Source: Bacillota bacterium
Lineage (GTDB): Bacteria > Bacillota > Bacilli > Paenibacillales > Paenibacillaceae
Assembly: GCA_023386495.1 (NCBI GenBank)
Contig: JAEWJS010000082.1
Span: 1 to 64,000 of the forward strand
DNA length: 64,000 nt
Direction: 5' to 3'
Positions 34,184-42,380 of this stretch are shown one piece after another. A program made the translations under genes and the position numbers. The number at the start of each line of letters is the position of its first letter. Position 1 is the first letter of the stretch. The notes under the pieces were generated by a model. That model made no database searches. It saw only the letters and a list, made by a program, of their open reading frames with translations, and had not been told where the DNA came from.

Positions 34184-34546
34184 ATGATCCGGATCAAGCG
34201 CGTCTATGATCCGATTCACGCATCAGACGGCAAGCGGATTCTGGTGGATCGGCTCTGGCCGAGAGGGCTGTCGAAGGAGAATGCGGCGCTGCACGAGTGG
34301 ATGAAGGAGCTTGCGCCGAGTCATGAATTACGGAAATGGTACAATCACGATTCCGCGAAGTTCGAGGCGTTCAAGGCGAGATACACGGAAGAGCTCATGC
34401 GCGATGACACGAATACGGCGTTCATCGAGCAGTTGCTGCGGTGGTCGGCAGAGGGTACGGTAACCTTGCTGTACGCGGCGAAGGAGCAAGAACGCAATCA
34501 AGCTGTCGTGCTGGCGGAATGGCTGGGCGGCCGCGAACGGTCATAA
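34184..34546 (+). CDS. DUF488 family protein (YeaO-like)
   Basis: 120 residues. The family core is clear: IRIKRVYDP, GKRILVDRLWPRGLSKENAALHEWMKELAPSHELRKWY, and TLLYAAKEQERNQAVVLAEWL. Function is unknown; the YeaO group is common in bacteria. It is co-transcribed with the PH-domain gene (one-base gap). Confidence 0.92.
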   Translation: MIRIKRVYDPIHASDGKRILVDRLWPRGLSKENAALHEWMKELAPSHELRKWYNHDSAKFEAFKARYTEELMRDDTNTAFIEQLLRWSAEGTVTLLYAAKEQERNQAVVLAEWLGGRERS

Positions 34547-34554
34547 CGTAGATG

Positions 34555-34590
34555 CGTACAAACCCGACCTCGCAAGGTCGGGTTTGTACG
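34555..34590. terminator. Perfect 16-base stem-loop after the DUF488 gene
   Basis: Arms 34555-34570 and 34575-34590 are fully complementary around CGCA; the core is CCCGACCT/AGGTCGGG. There is no U run, but the stem is the longest of the repeated terminator family. Confidence 0.75.
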
Positions 34591-34666
34591 TGTTAGCTGT
34601 GAATCTTTTCTGAACGAAGGCGTACAGATATTGCTTCGGGCGCATGACTGTTGTATATTTTTCTAG

Positions 34667-34676
34667 ACGATATCGT
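34667..34676 (+). promoter_or_regulatory. Palindrome before the TetR-type gene
   Basis: ACGATATCGT is a perfect palindrome. CGTACAGAT occurs just after it (34675-34683) and again at 34621-34629. A self-regulating TetR-type protein may bind here; weak evidence. Confidence 0.3.
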
Positions 34677-34696
34677 ACAGATGAGGAGGGGTAACG

Positions 34697-35251
34697 ATTC
34701 CGAAGGTGCTGGTGACGGAAGAGCAATGGATTCGGCTAGGCATGGAACGATTCGCACGGAGCGGAGCAGAAGGCCTGGTCATTGAACAGATGGCAGCGAA
34801 GCTGGGCTGCAGCAAGAGCAGCTTCTATTGGTACTTCAAGAATCGGAAGGATTATCTGGCGCGGCTCATAGAACGGTGGAGCGACATGTCGACGCAGCAA
34901 ATTATTCGCCAGTCATCGGAGGCGGGGGCAGCGGAGGACCAGCTCAACGCGTTGCTGACGGAGATGTTCGCGACCACGCGGAAGGGCGATTTCCTCTTCT
35001 ACTTAAGGAAGCTTGCGAGCGTGCATGCCGACTATCAGGCGATTCTGGATACGGTCGAGCACACGAGAGTGCAGTACGCGCAGGAGCTGCTTATGAAGCT
35101 TGGGATGGGGATGGCAATCGCGGCGCACAAGTCCTCTCTCTTGTATCACTATTATCTGGGATGGTACGAACGGCATAAACATGAACCCGTGCGGGAAGCC
35201 GAGCTGAAGCAGCACATCGGCATACTGCGTACGCATTTGTTGGGAATCTAA
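34697..35251 (+). CDS. TetR/AcrR-family regulator, possible ATT start
   Basis: About 184 residues. The HTH is clear: QWIRLGMERFARSGAEGLVIEQMAAKLGCSKSSFYWYFKNRKDYL. The first usable standard start is GTG 34706, but GAGGAGGGG (34683-34691) is 14 bases from it and only five from an in-frame ATT at 34697, which would give I/MPKVLVTEEQW, the N-terminus I would expect for this family. I use 34697 and flag the rare codon. The next gene, a DUF3995 membrane protein, starts 17 bases after its stop and is a likely target. Confidence 0.75.
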   Translation: MPKVLVTEEQWIRLGMERFARSGAEGLVIEQMAAKLGCSKSSFYWYFKNRKDYLARLIERWSDMSTQQIIRQSSEAGAAEDQLNALLTEMFATTRKGDFLFYLRKLASVHADYQAILDTVEHTRVQYAQELLMKLGMGMAIAAHKSSLLYHYYLGWYERHKHEPVREAELKQHIGILRTHLLGI

Positions 35252-35268
35252 CAGAGGGGGCTGTGAGG

Positions 35269-35700
35269 ATGGTGGACGTTGTGACGTGGCTGGTTGGCGG
35301 CGTGCTTTTTCTGGTGAGCGGCATCCATGTGTATTGGGCGGCAGGCGGAACGAAGGGAAGCGCGGCGGCGATCCCTGCGAGCGGCTCCGACTTGCTGTTC
35401 CGACCGACGGCGGTCGCTACGGCAATTGTGGCCATTGCATTGGGCTTGGCGGGGTGGTTCGTGTTGGAGCTGGGGGGCGTCATCGAGCGCAGGCTGTTCG
35501 CGGGCTGGTTCCACGCTTACGGAGGCTGGGCCCTGGCGGGCATATTCCTGCTCCGAAGTATCGGCGAATTCCGGTGGGTAGGCTTCTTCAAGCGCAGGAA
35601 AGGGACGCGATTCGCCAAGTGGGACACCCTCTTGTATTCCCCCTTGTGCCTCATGATCGGCTTATTCGTCATCGTCATTACGACGTCCTCGGCCTCCTGA
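35269..35700 (+). CDS. DUF3995 membrane protein
   Basis: 143 residues with four membrane segments and the DUF3995 pattern: SGIHVYWAAGG at the start, then FRPTAVATAIVAIALGLAG and LRSIGEFRWVGFFKRRKGTRFAKWDTLLYSPLC. Function is unknown. ATG 35269 has better spacing from GAGGGG than GTG 35263. It forms an operon with the TetR-type gene, ending at a long stem-loop. Confidence 0.85.
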   Translation: MVDVVTWLVGGVLFLVSGIHVYWAAGGTKGSAAAIPASGSDLLFRPTAVATAIVAIALGLAGWFVLELGGVIERRLFAGWFHAYGGWALAGIFLLRSIGEFRWVGFFKRRKGTRFAKWDTLLYSPLCLMIGLFVIVITTSSAS

Positions 35701-35753
35701 ACACGTTTGCTATTTACCTGAACGATATGTTGTGGTACGATCCATTTAACGGA

Positions 35754-35801
35754 AGCACCGTGCACGCAGTTGTTTATTTAACTGTGTGCATGGTGCTTTT
35801 T
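35754..35801 (+). terminator. Terminator of the TetR/DUF3995 operon
   Basis: An 18-base imperfect stem (35754-35771 with 35780-35797, starting AGCACCGTGCA) closes an AT loop and is followed by TTTTT. Confidence 0.9.
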
Positions 35802-35833
35802 CTGTATTCCATCGGCGAAGAGGAGGGGCTGGC

Positions 35834-36526
35834 ATGTATCCGAAATTAGTGCGCCCTAGGAAGGTAACGGACAAATGGCTGAAGCAAGTGTTCACTCCGC
35901 TTGAGGATTATCTGAACCGGGAATACCCGGAAGAAGCGCGCAAGATGATGGCTTATATGACGTTCTTCCCCAATGTGGAGGAGCAGCAATTCATCTACCG
36001 CAACAGCAGGAACAAGTATTCGATCGTCTTGGACCGGTCAGGCCGCGTGATCTCCGGAGGGCGGGAGGCGCTGGAATATGACTTCGATGATCCGGAATGG
36101 ACGAAGGTGAACCGGGCGCCGCGCAGCGAGCGGTTCATGCATCCGAATGTGGGCCGTTGGATCGAGCGCAGCTTGAGTAAGCGGGAACAAGCCCGATTCG
36201 GCGAAGAAGTCGCGATCGTGCTTCAGGAGCTGTGGGGGCCGATCTTGAACTTCGACTTTGACGATCTGCGCACGGGCTGTCCGGTCAAGAGCACGAAGGT
36301 GCGTTACTGTCTCTATGTGTACCCCGTCGGTCACCCGAAACAACTCATCGTCCAGTTCGTCGGGGACGAGATCGCGGAGCGCAGCTGCAGTTATGCCCAC
36401 TACGCGGAGTTCCAGCTCCGGAATTCGATTCTTTCCGCTCACGGCTGGAGGGTGTTTAACGTCACGCGCAGCATGCTGGACGAATGCGAATACCTGGAAT
36501 TGCTGCGCAAGTGCTTGTCCTTATAA
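35834..36526 (+). CDS. Protein of unknown function
   Basis: 230 residues with no signal peptide or membrane helix. Mixed alpha/beta, with many aromatic and charged residues (LNFDFDDLRTGCPVKSTKVRYCLYVYPVGHPKQLIVQFVGDEIAERSC). The C-terminal GWRVFNVTRSMLDECEYLELLRKCL resembles the last helix of PD-(D/E)XK-type proteins such as DUF559, but I cannot point to a catalytic set. GAGGAGGGG precedes ATG 35834; an upstream in-frame ATG lies in the terminator. A single-gene unit. Confidence 0.7.
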   Translation: MYPKLVRPRKVTDKWLKQVFTPLEDYLNREYPEEARKMMAYMTFFPNVEEQQFIYRNSRNKYSIVLDRSGRVISGGREALEYDFDDPEWTKVNRAPRSERFMHPNVGRWIERSLSKREQARFGEEVAIVLQELWGPILNFDFDDLRTGCPVKSTKVRYCLYVYPVGHPKQLIVQFVGDEIAERSCSYAHYAEFQLRNSILSAHGWRVFNVTRSMLDECEYLELLRKCLSL

Positions 36527-36542
36527 TTTCGGAATCAGGGGA

Positions 36543-36576
36543 GAACGCCGGTTGCCATAACGGTGTTCTTTCTTTT
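36543..36576 (+). terminator. Terminator of the unknown gene
   Basis: GAACGCCG pairs with CGGTGTTC (one G-U pair), followed by TTTCTTTT. Confidence 0.75.
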
Positions 36577-36612
36577 GCCTCGCGCGCATTGATGTATAAT
36601 AGAGCAATGAAT

Positions 36613-36637
36613 ACGACCTCGCGAGGTCGTTTTTTTC
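36613..36637 (+). terminator. Second, perfectly palindromic terminator
   Basis: ACGACCTCGCGAGGTCGT is a perfect palindrome followed by seven T; repeated terminator family. TATAAT occurs at 36595-36600, so a very short transcript could start and end here, but no -35 is clear. Confidence 0.8.
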
Positions 36638-36726
36638 GCCGGCAGGCTGATAGATCCGTAACCGGACAACGCCCATAGCCGTAGTAAGGGGTACGATGGA
36701 GCAGAACTTATGAAGAAGCAGAGGTC

Positions 36727-39126
36727 ATGCACGTGATGAATATGACGCTCAAGGACGATACGGATACGGGATATAGGGTGGCGGAGCAGAGGGCGGCCGC
36801 TTACTTCGCAACGCTGCATGCGCAGGTGAAGAATCGCGGCTATGCGGCAGACTTGACCCAAGCGATCCGGCTCTGGGGACGAAGCCATGTCCGGCCTGCG
36901 TGGTTGTCCTTGTTCGCGAGGAAGCAGCAGCCGAGTCCCCACGATTATCGTCGCTATATCCAATGGCTGGAGCATAAGGGCAAGCTGGACGCCTACTTGA
37001 ATCGCAGCATTGCCTACATCTATATGCGAGACCTCGGCCGGGCCGTCGATGCGACTGCTACGCAAGTCAGGGTGAAGCGCACGGCTGCCGCCGTAAAAGC
37101 GCTCTTGCTTCGCACCGCGAAGCAAGAAGGGGCGCAGGAAGGTCTGCAGGCATACTTGAGCTCGGCCGGACTGTATCGGTGGGCGCAAAAAGAAGGGGTA
37201 GAGTCGGCGGCGATCTGGGTGATCGATAAGCTGAAGAACGTCGCCGCGTACATCCCGGAAGGGATGCAGGCGGACCAGGCGCAGCGCAAGCTGATCAAGA
37301 TCATCGGCGGCGTCGTCCTGCATGTCGCGGATGAGCTGGAGGACGGCCTGCCGCAGGCAGAGCGTGCCCGCAGGCTGGATCAGGCGATTCGGCTCGGTTA
37401 TTCCTACGGGCTGACGTATCCGTTCATCGACGATCTGTTGGATTCAGAGGTGCTGACGGCGCAAGAGAAGGATCGCTATTCGCGCATGCTGCATAACGCG
37501 CTGATGACAGGGACCGTGCCTGCCTTGGGCGAATGGACCGGGCCGAATCGGAAATTGATCCAATTCATTCATGCGGAGCTGCGAGAAGCCTATGAGTATA
37601 TCAAGAGCCATCAGCTGCCGGATACGCAGCGCGCATTCTTCGAGCATTCGAACCTGCTGTACCGCTCGCAGGAAGAAGACCGCGTCAAGGATCTCGACTA
37701 CGCGCATTACACGAACGAAGAGTTGTATATCCCGATTATTCTGAAGTCGGCTGCCTCCCGGTTAATTGTCCGTTCCGTCATTGGCGCTCCCGCAGACGAC
37801 GGCTTCGATGCCCGGACGTTCCATTACGGCATCTACAACCAATTGGCGGACGATTATGCGGACCTGTACGATGATCTGGCGAGCGGCGCGGTAACGCCCT
37901 ACACCTACTATCTGCGGCACCGGGGGCAGCGGCCGGACCTGATCAATCCGTTCGAGCTGTACTGGACCGTCATTGCCCACCTGATCCGAGATGTCTACGC
38001 AGGCGATGCCACGGCCCGCGAGGTCATTCTAGACCGCGCCATCAACGGCCTGAGACGCAGCCGCGCCAAGCTCGGTGCCGCGAAGTACAAGCAGCTTATG
38101 AACCTATTCGCCTCCGGCATTCCGGCGTTCAATCGGCTCGTCCAACAGATGGTCCGCAAGGCGCATGACGTCGACTTCCTCGATAAGCTGCTGCGGGATC
38201 AGATGGTGAACGTCCTTCGCCAAGACCGTCAGGACCAGGCGGACTTCCATGGGATGGTCGCCGCGGTTCGCGATCGGATTAACCGCAGCCTGCCTCTCGT
38301 CAAGCATTGCGAGCTGCAGTCGGTGGAGGAGCCGTTGATCGATGCGGCCAATTACAGCCTCGCGGGAGACGGGAAGCGTCTGCGCCCGATTCTGACTTGG
38401 GCCATGGGCGTCAATGTATATGGACTGGATGAGTCGGCCGTCATTCCGTTGCTGAGGTCGCTTGAGTACATGCATACCGCATCCTTGATCTTCGATGACT
38501 TGCCGTCCCAGGACGATGCGCCTACCCGCAGAGGACGTCCGACTCTGCATGAAGCGCGCAGCGTCGCGACCGCGGAGCTGACCGGACTGCTCTTGATCCA
38601 GCGCGCCGTGCAGGAGCAGGCTTCCCTGGACCGGCGGAAGTTCGATCCGTCGGCCGTGCTGGCCCTGATCCATTACTCCTCCAGCAGGGCGGAGGACATG
38701 TGCATCGGGCAAGCGATGGATCTCGAAGCGAAGGGCAAGGCCTTAACGCTAGAGGAGTTGAATCGCATCTGCCACTACAAGACGGGCATCGGGTTCGAGG
38801 CTGCGCTCGTCATGCCCGCGATTCTCGCGCAAGCGGGCGAGCGGGAGATCGCGCAGTTGAAGCGTTACGCTTATCATGCTGGCATCGCGTTCCAGATCAA
38901 GGATGACCTGCTCGATCTGGAGGGAGACCGGCTCGTACTGGGGAAGCCCGTCGGCCAGGATGCCGAGAACAATACCTCGAACTTCGTCACCGTGCTGGGC
39001 CGCGACGGAGCGGCTCGCGCGATGTGGGAGCACTACTGCGATGCCATGGACGCCTTGGCGGAGATGCCGCGCAAGACAGCGTTCCTTAAGCACTTATTGC
39101 ATTACATGATCCACCGGAATCGTTGA
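36727..39126 (+). CDS. Two-domain class I isoprenoid synthase
   Basis: 799 residues. The C-terminal third (about 510-799) is a trans-prenyl diphosphate synthase: GDGKRLRPILTW, a first aspartate motif DDLPSQDD (590-597) followed by RRGRPTLH, and a second, FQIKDDLLD (726-730). The N-terminal part (about 150-480) has its own DDLLD (235-239, in YPFIDDLLDSEVL) and an acidic NQLADDYADLYDDL segment, suggesting a second, diverged class I fold. It could be a chain-making domain fused to a terpene-synthase-like domain, or a partly dead tandem. The type resembles proteins annotated as class 1 isoprenoid biosynthesis enzyme. Product unknown. Confidence 0.75.
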   Translation: MHVMNMTLKDDTDTGYRVAEQRAAAYFATLHAQVKNRGYAADLTQAIRLWGRSHVRPAWLSLFARKQQPSPHDYRRYIQWLEHKGKLDAYLNRSIAYIYMRDLGRAVDATATQVRVKRTAAAVKALLLRTAKQEGAQEGLQAYLSSAGLYRWAQKEGVESAAIWVIDKLKNVAAYIPEGMQADQAQRKLIKIIGGVVLHVADELEDGLPQAERARRLDQAIRLGYSYGLTYPFIDDLLDSEVLTAQEKDRYSRMLHNALMTGTVPALGEWTGPNRKLIQFIHAELREAYEYIKSHQLPDTQRAFFEHSNLLYRSQEEDRVKDLDYAHYTNEELYIPIILKSAASRLIVRSVIGAPADDGFDARTFHYGIYNQLADDYADLYDDLASGAVTPYTYYLRHRGQRPDLINPFELYWTVIAHLIRDVYAGDATAREVILDRAINGLRRSRAKLGAAKYKQLMNLFASGIPAFNRLVQQMVRKAHDVDFLDKLLRDQMVNVLRQDRQDQADFHGMVAAVRDRINRSLPLVKHCELQSVEEPLIDAANYSLAGDGKRLRPILTWAMGVNVYGLDESAVIPLLRSLEYMHTASLIFDDLPSQDDAPTRRGRPTLHEARSVATAELTGLLLIQRAVQEQASLDRRKFDPSAVLALIHYSSSRAEDMCIGQAMDLEAKGKALTLEELNRICHYKTGIGFEAALVMPAILAQAGEREIAQLKRYAYHAGIAFQIKDDLLDLEGDRLVLGKPVGQDAENNTSNFVTVLGRDGAARAMWEHYCDAMDALAEMPRKTAFLKHLLHYMIHRNR

Positions 39127-39137
39127 ATGTGGGATGA

Positions 39138-39167
39138 AGAGACCGTCAGGCCAGCCTGACGGTCTCT
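39138..39167. terminator. Bidirectional terminator
   Basis: AGAGACCGTCAGG pairs perfectly with CCTGACGGTCTCT around CCAG; it lies between the convergent isoprenoid and ATP-grasp genes. Confidence 0.85.
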
Positions 39168-39171
39168 TGCG

Positions 39172-40014
39172 TTACCTTGCCTTTCTCGCCTTGGTGCAGG
39201 TCAAGCAGTAGCTGCGGCCGTACGACTTGGCATAACGGACGATTCGTCGAATCGCCGACTTATCGTCCAGCTTCGTGAACGGGCATGGATCAGGGCGCGT
39301 GTTGACCTCCAGGACCCACGGCTTCAAGCTGCGGTCGACCGCGATATCGAGGCCGAGCTCGTGCATGGCAGGGTAAGATCGGCTGAACTCCGCCGATGTT
39401 AACTTGGCGAGCTGCTTCATCTTGCGCTGGATGCGGACCGAAGCGGTGCGGCCGGCAATCGGACTTAGCAGCGCATCAGCGGAGTAGATCGTGCCGCCCT
39501 GGCTGCCGTTGGACACGATCTTGCGCGGATGCGCGACGCGGCCGGCTATGCCGGTACAGATCCAGCGCTTGGCCGTGTTCCGTTGGATCATGACGCGGAA
39601 GTCGAAGGGGCATCCCACCCGGCGCAGCGCGGAGATGCCCCGCTGGATCAAGTAGCGCTCCACGCCGATGATGCGGCGGAGCGATCGATATAACGCCTGG
39701 AATGTCGGGCATGCACAGATGCGGGTACCGTTCTGATAGCGGTACCCGCTTTTTATTTTGTCGACGCGCATGACTCCGACGCCTAATGATCCGCGGTCGG
39801 GCTTCACGTAGACCATCCGATATCGCTCCAGCATGGCGTACAACGAGCGTCGGCTGAAGGTTCGGGTGGCCGGCACATGCCCGGCTAATTCCCTGTTTTG
39901 CTGCACGATGCGTGTTTTGGCCAGCTTGCTAACGATGACCTGTACGCGGTTTTTCCCCAATACGCCCACCTTCGTCCCCTGAATGGCATAGCTTCTCACC
40001 ATCATACGCCGCAT
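39172..40014 (-). CDS. YheC/YheD-family ATP-grasp protein
   Basis: 280 residues of the YheC/D family associated with the endospore coat in Bacillus. Visible: VYVKPDRGSLGVGVMRV (ATP-grasp lysine and glycine loop), CPFDFRVMIQRN, GGTIYSADALL, and the metal-binding end WVLEVNTRPDPCPF. The C-terminus is unusual in carrying YCLTCTKARK (CxxC). The reaction is unknown for the family. Divergent from the PaaK-like gene; whether it belongs to that pathway or to sporulation cannot be decided here. Confidence 0.85.
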   Translation of the reverse strand: MRRMMVRSYAIQGTKVGVLGKNRVQVIVSKLAKTRIVQQNRELAGHVPATRTFSRRSLYAMLERYRMVYVKPDRGSLGVGVMRVDKIKSGYRYQNGTRICACPTFQALYRSLRRIIGVERYLIQRGISALRRVGCPFDFRVMIQRNTAKRWICTGIAGRVAHPRKIVSNGSQGGTIYSADALLSPIAGRTASVRIQRKMKQLAKLTSAEFSRSYPAMHELGLDIAVDRSLKPWVLEVNTRPDPCPFTKLDDKSAIRRIVRYAKSYGRSYCLTCTKARKAR

Positions 40015-40120
40015 GCCGCGGAATCGAGTCGATATAACCGCCTATTTCCCTTCTGCTGTCAGAACGTTCTCGATCTTGCAGACATATCGTGTAGGACGAC
40101 GATAATCGTTCGGGGGAGGC

Positions 40121-41365
40121 ATGTCCGTGAACGTGGACTGGAAGGGCCAGATCGAGGGAATGATGCGGCGGTTTCCTTGGTATAAGCAACTGCTGCAGTC
40201 GGAAGCACGTCATGCGGATCAGGCGGCTGCGAACGAGCTTCATCGGCTCCCGCTGATCACTTCTTCTGTGCTAGAAGCGCATTATTACGCGGATCACAAT
40301 CCGCTAGCCGAGCGCGCCGACCATTACGGCTACCGGACATCGGGCACGAGCTCGGGCCGCCGTAAGGCCATCTATTATTCGCAGCAGGATGAAGAAGCGT
40401 ATCTTCGCATTAAGCAGGGCGTGTTCCATGCGATTCTGTCGCCGTACGGCTATCGAACCGCGATGGCGGATGTGGGGACCGGCCACGCGGAGGCCACGGC
40501 TGTCGCGGTATTCCGCAGCATGGGGATGGAGGTTCACTCGCTGTCGTACCGGCTGCCGGTGGAGCGGCACATCGAACAGCTGGCGCGCGTGAAGCCGGAA
40601 GTGTTCTACACGATGCCCTCCATTCTGGATCGGATTCTGCTGGCGGCAGACGACCCGGCAGCGTGGGGCATTCGGCATGTGGTGCTGGTAGGCGAGATGG
40701 CTTCGCCAAGCTGGATGGCCAGCGTGGCCGAGCGGCTCCGGATTGACGCTGAGCGCATCACGGACACGTACGGATCGATCGAAATCGGCACGATCGCTTA
40801 TTACTCGCATGAGTATGGGCGGTATCTGTTCGCGGATGGCATCACGGCAGAAGGAGTCGAAGCGGAAGCGATCGGCGAGGAGCTCGAGCCGCTGCCGCCA
40901 GGCGAGCAGGTGCTGGTGCTGTCTTCGAGCGTGCGAGAGGCGTTCCCGGCCCTTCGTTACGTCACCTACGACGTCGTGCGGGATTTGCGGCCCATTCCGG
41001 CAGATTCCGGTGTCATGCGAATGAGCTTCGGCAGCATCGTGAAGCGGATCGGACCGGATCTTAAGCATGGGGAGAAAATCAGCATCTACGACATCGAAGA
41101 GGCGGTCTATCGCCATCTTCGCGACGCTGCTATTCGGGTTGAGGTGGCGGGTAACGCGCTGCGCGTGCGCGTCTACAGCCAGCAAGCGACGCCGGAGCTG
41201 CTCGGGCGCATTCGCCTCGAGCTGGAGAATCGCATCCCGGCGATCGGCACGATGATCCGAAGCGGCATGCTGGCGGGCATCGAGGTGATCGGCTGCGCCG
41301 TCGATGACGCGCTGGAGCAGGCAAGCCGCGGTGCGGTGAAGAACAAGCGAATCTATTATACGTAG
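40121..41365 (+). CDS. PaaK-like adenylate-forming enzyme
   Basis: 414 residues of the phenylacetate-CoA ligase branch of adenylate-forming enzymes. The ATP motif YRTSGTSSGRRKAIYYS, the YTMPSILDRIL region, DTYGSIEIGTIAY (A5-like) and the C-terminal KHGEKISIYDIEEAVY hinge are present. It activates a carboxylic acid as an acyl-adenylate. It heads a three-gene cassette with sbnA (seven bases later) and sbnB (overlap), so the substrate or acceptor may be 2,3-diaminopropionate. No carrier protein is encoded nearby. GGGGGAGG precedes the ATG. Confidence 0.8.
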   Translation: MSVNVDWKGQIEGMMRRFPWYKQLLQSEARHADQAAANELHRLPLITSSVLEAHYYADHNPLAERADHYGYRTSGTSSGRRKAIYYSQQDEEAYLRIKQGVFHAILSPYGYRTAMADVGTGHAEATAVAVFRSMGMEVHSLSYRLPVERHIEQLARVKPEVFYTMPSILDRILLAADDPAAWGIRHVVLVGEMASPSWMASVAERLRIDAERITDTYGSIEIGTIAYYSHEYGRYLFADGITAEGVEAEAIGEELEPLPPGEQVLVLSSSVREAFPALRYVTYDVVRDLRPIPADSGVMRMSFGSIVKRIGPDLKHGEKISIYDIEEAVYRHLRDAAIRVEVAGNALRVRVYSQQATPELLGRIRLELENRIPAIGTMIRSGMLAGIEVIGCAVDDALEQASRGAVKNKRIYYT

Positions 41366-41372
41366 AGGAAGG

Positions 41373-42380
41373 ATGCCGGTGAGAATCGAGGGAGGGATAG
41401 CGGAGGCAATCGGCGGAACACCGCTCGTGCGGCTGCGGCAGCTGTTCCGGGAAGCGCCGTTCGAGGTGTACGGCAAGCTGGAATGGATGAATCCGGGGGG
41501 CAGCGCCAAGGATCGGCCTGCCCTCTACATGATTCGCAAGGCGATCGAACGCGGGCAGATTACGCAGGGCAGCGTGATCGTGGAGTCTAGCTCGGGCAAC
41601 CTGGCCATCAGCTTGGCGCAGCTGTGCTGCTACCTGGGCCTTCGCTTCATCTGCGTGGTCGATCCGCGGACGACGGAGCAGCATCTGCGCATTATACGCA
41701 GCTTCGGCGGGGAGCTCGAGCTGGTGGTGCAGCCGGATGCGGAGACGGGGGAGTATTTGCCGGCGCGCATCCGGCGCGTGAAGGAGCTGCTGCAGCGGAT
41801 TCCGCAGGCCTATTGGACGAATCAATACGGGAATCTCGACAATGCGCTGGCCCATCAGGAGACGACCATGGCGGAGATTGGGGAGAAGCTCGGCGCCATC
41901 GACTACTTGTTCTGCGGTGTCAGCTCCTGCGGCACGATCCGCGGCTGCATGGACTATGTCCGCAGCCGAGGGTGGGGGACGACGATTGTGGCGGTAGACG
42001 CGGAGGGCAGCATTCTTTTCGGCGGGGAGAAGGGGAAGCGGTTGTTTCCGGGGCTAGGAGCGGCGCGCGTGCCGGAGCTGTACCAGGAAACGATCGCCGA
42101 TCTTGTTGCCCGCGTATCGGATGCGGATTGCGTGACCGGCTGCCGGGATCTCGTCCGCCATGAAGCGATATTGGCAGGCGCATCGTCTGGGGGCGTCATC
42201 GCGGCGATCCGGCAGATTAGCGGGCGCATTCCGGCCGGCGCGGTATGCGCGGCCATCCTGCCGGATCGCGGCGAACGCTACTTGGACACGGTGTATAACG
42301 ACGAGTGGGTGCGGCAGGAGCTGGGCTTCGAGCCGGTATCGCTCGGCAGCAGGAGGCGGCAGGATGATCTACTTGCATGA
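41373..42380 (+). CDS. sbnA: 2,3-diaminopropionate biosynthesis protein SbnA
   Basis: 335 residues of the cysteine-synthase-like PLP fold. The PLP lysine lies in NPGGSAKDRPALYMI, with SSSGNLAISLAQ and GASSGGVIAAI as cofactor loops. SbnA joins O-phosphoserine and glutamate into N-(1-amino-1-carboxy-2-ethyl)-glutamate, which SbnB oxidises to L-2,3-diaminopropionate. The reading as SbnA rather than a cysteine synthase rests on the overlapping sbnB partner. The 17-base overlap implies translational coupling. Confidence 0.88.
   Translation: MPVRIEGGIAEAIGGTPLVRLRQLFREAPFEVYGKLEWMNPGGSAKDRPALYMIRKAIERGQITQGSVIVESSSGNLAISLAQLCCYLGLRFICVVDPRTTEQHLRIIRSFGGELELVVQPDAETGEYLPARIRRVKELLQRIPQAYWTNQYGNLDNALAHQETTMAEIGEKLGAIDYLFCGVSSCGTIRGCMDYVRSRGWGTTIVAVDAEGSILFGGEKGKRLFPGLGAARVPELYQETIADLVARVSDADCVTGCRDLVRHEAILAGASSGGVIAAIRQISGRIPAGAVCAAILPDRGERYLDTVYNDEWVRQELGFEPVSLGSRRRQDDLLA

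Noticed and set aside
36595..36637. Small RNA gene from TATAAT to the adjacent terminator
   Set aside because: The product would be only about 35 bases and no -35 box is visible.
40066..40073. LexA site upstream of the PaaK-like gene (GAACGTTC)
   Set aside because: The two half-sites lack the four-base spacer needed for a LexA box.
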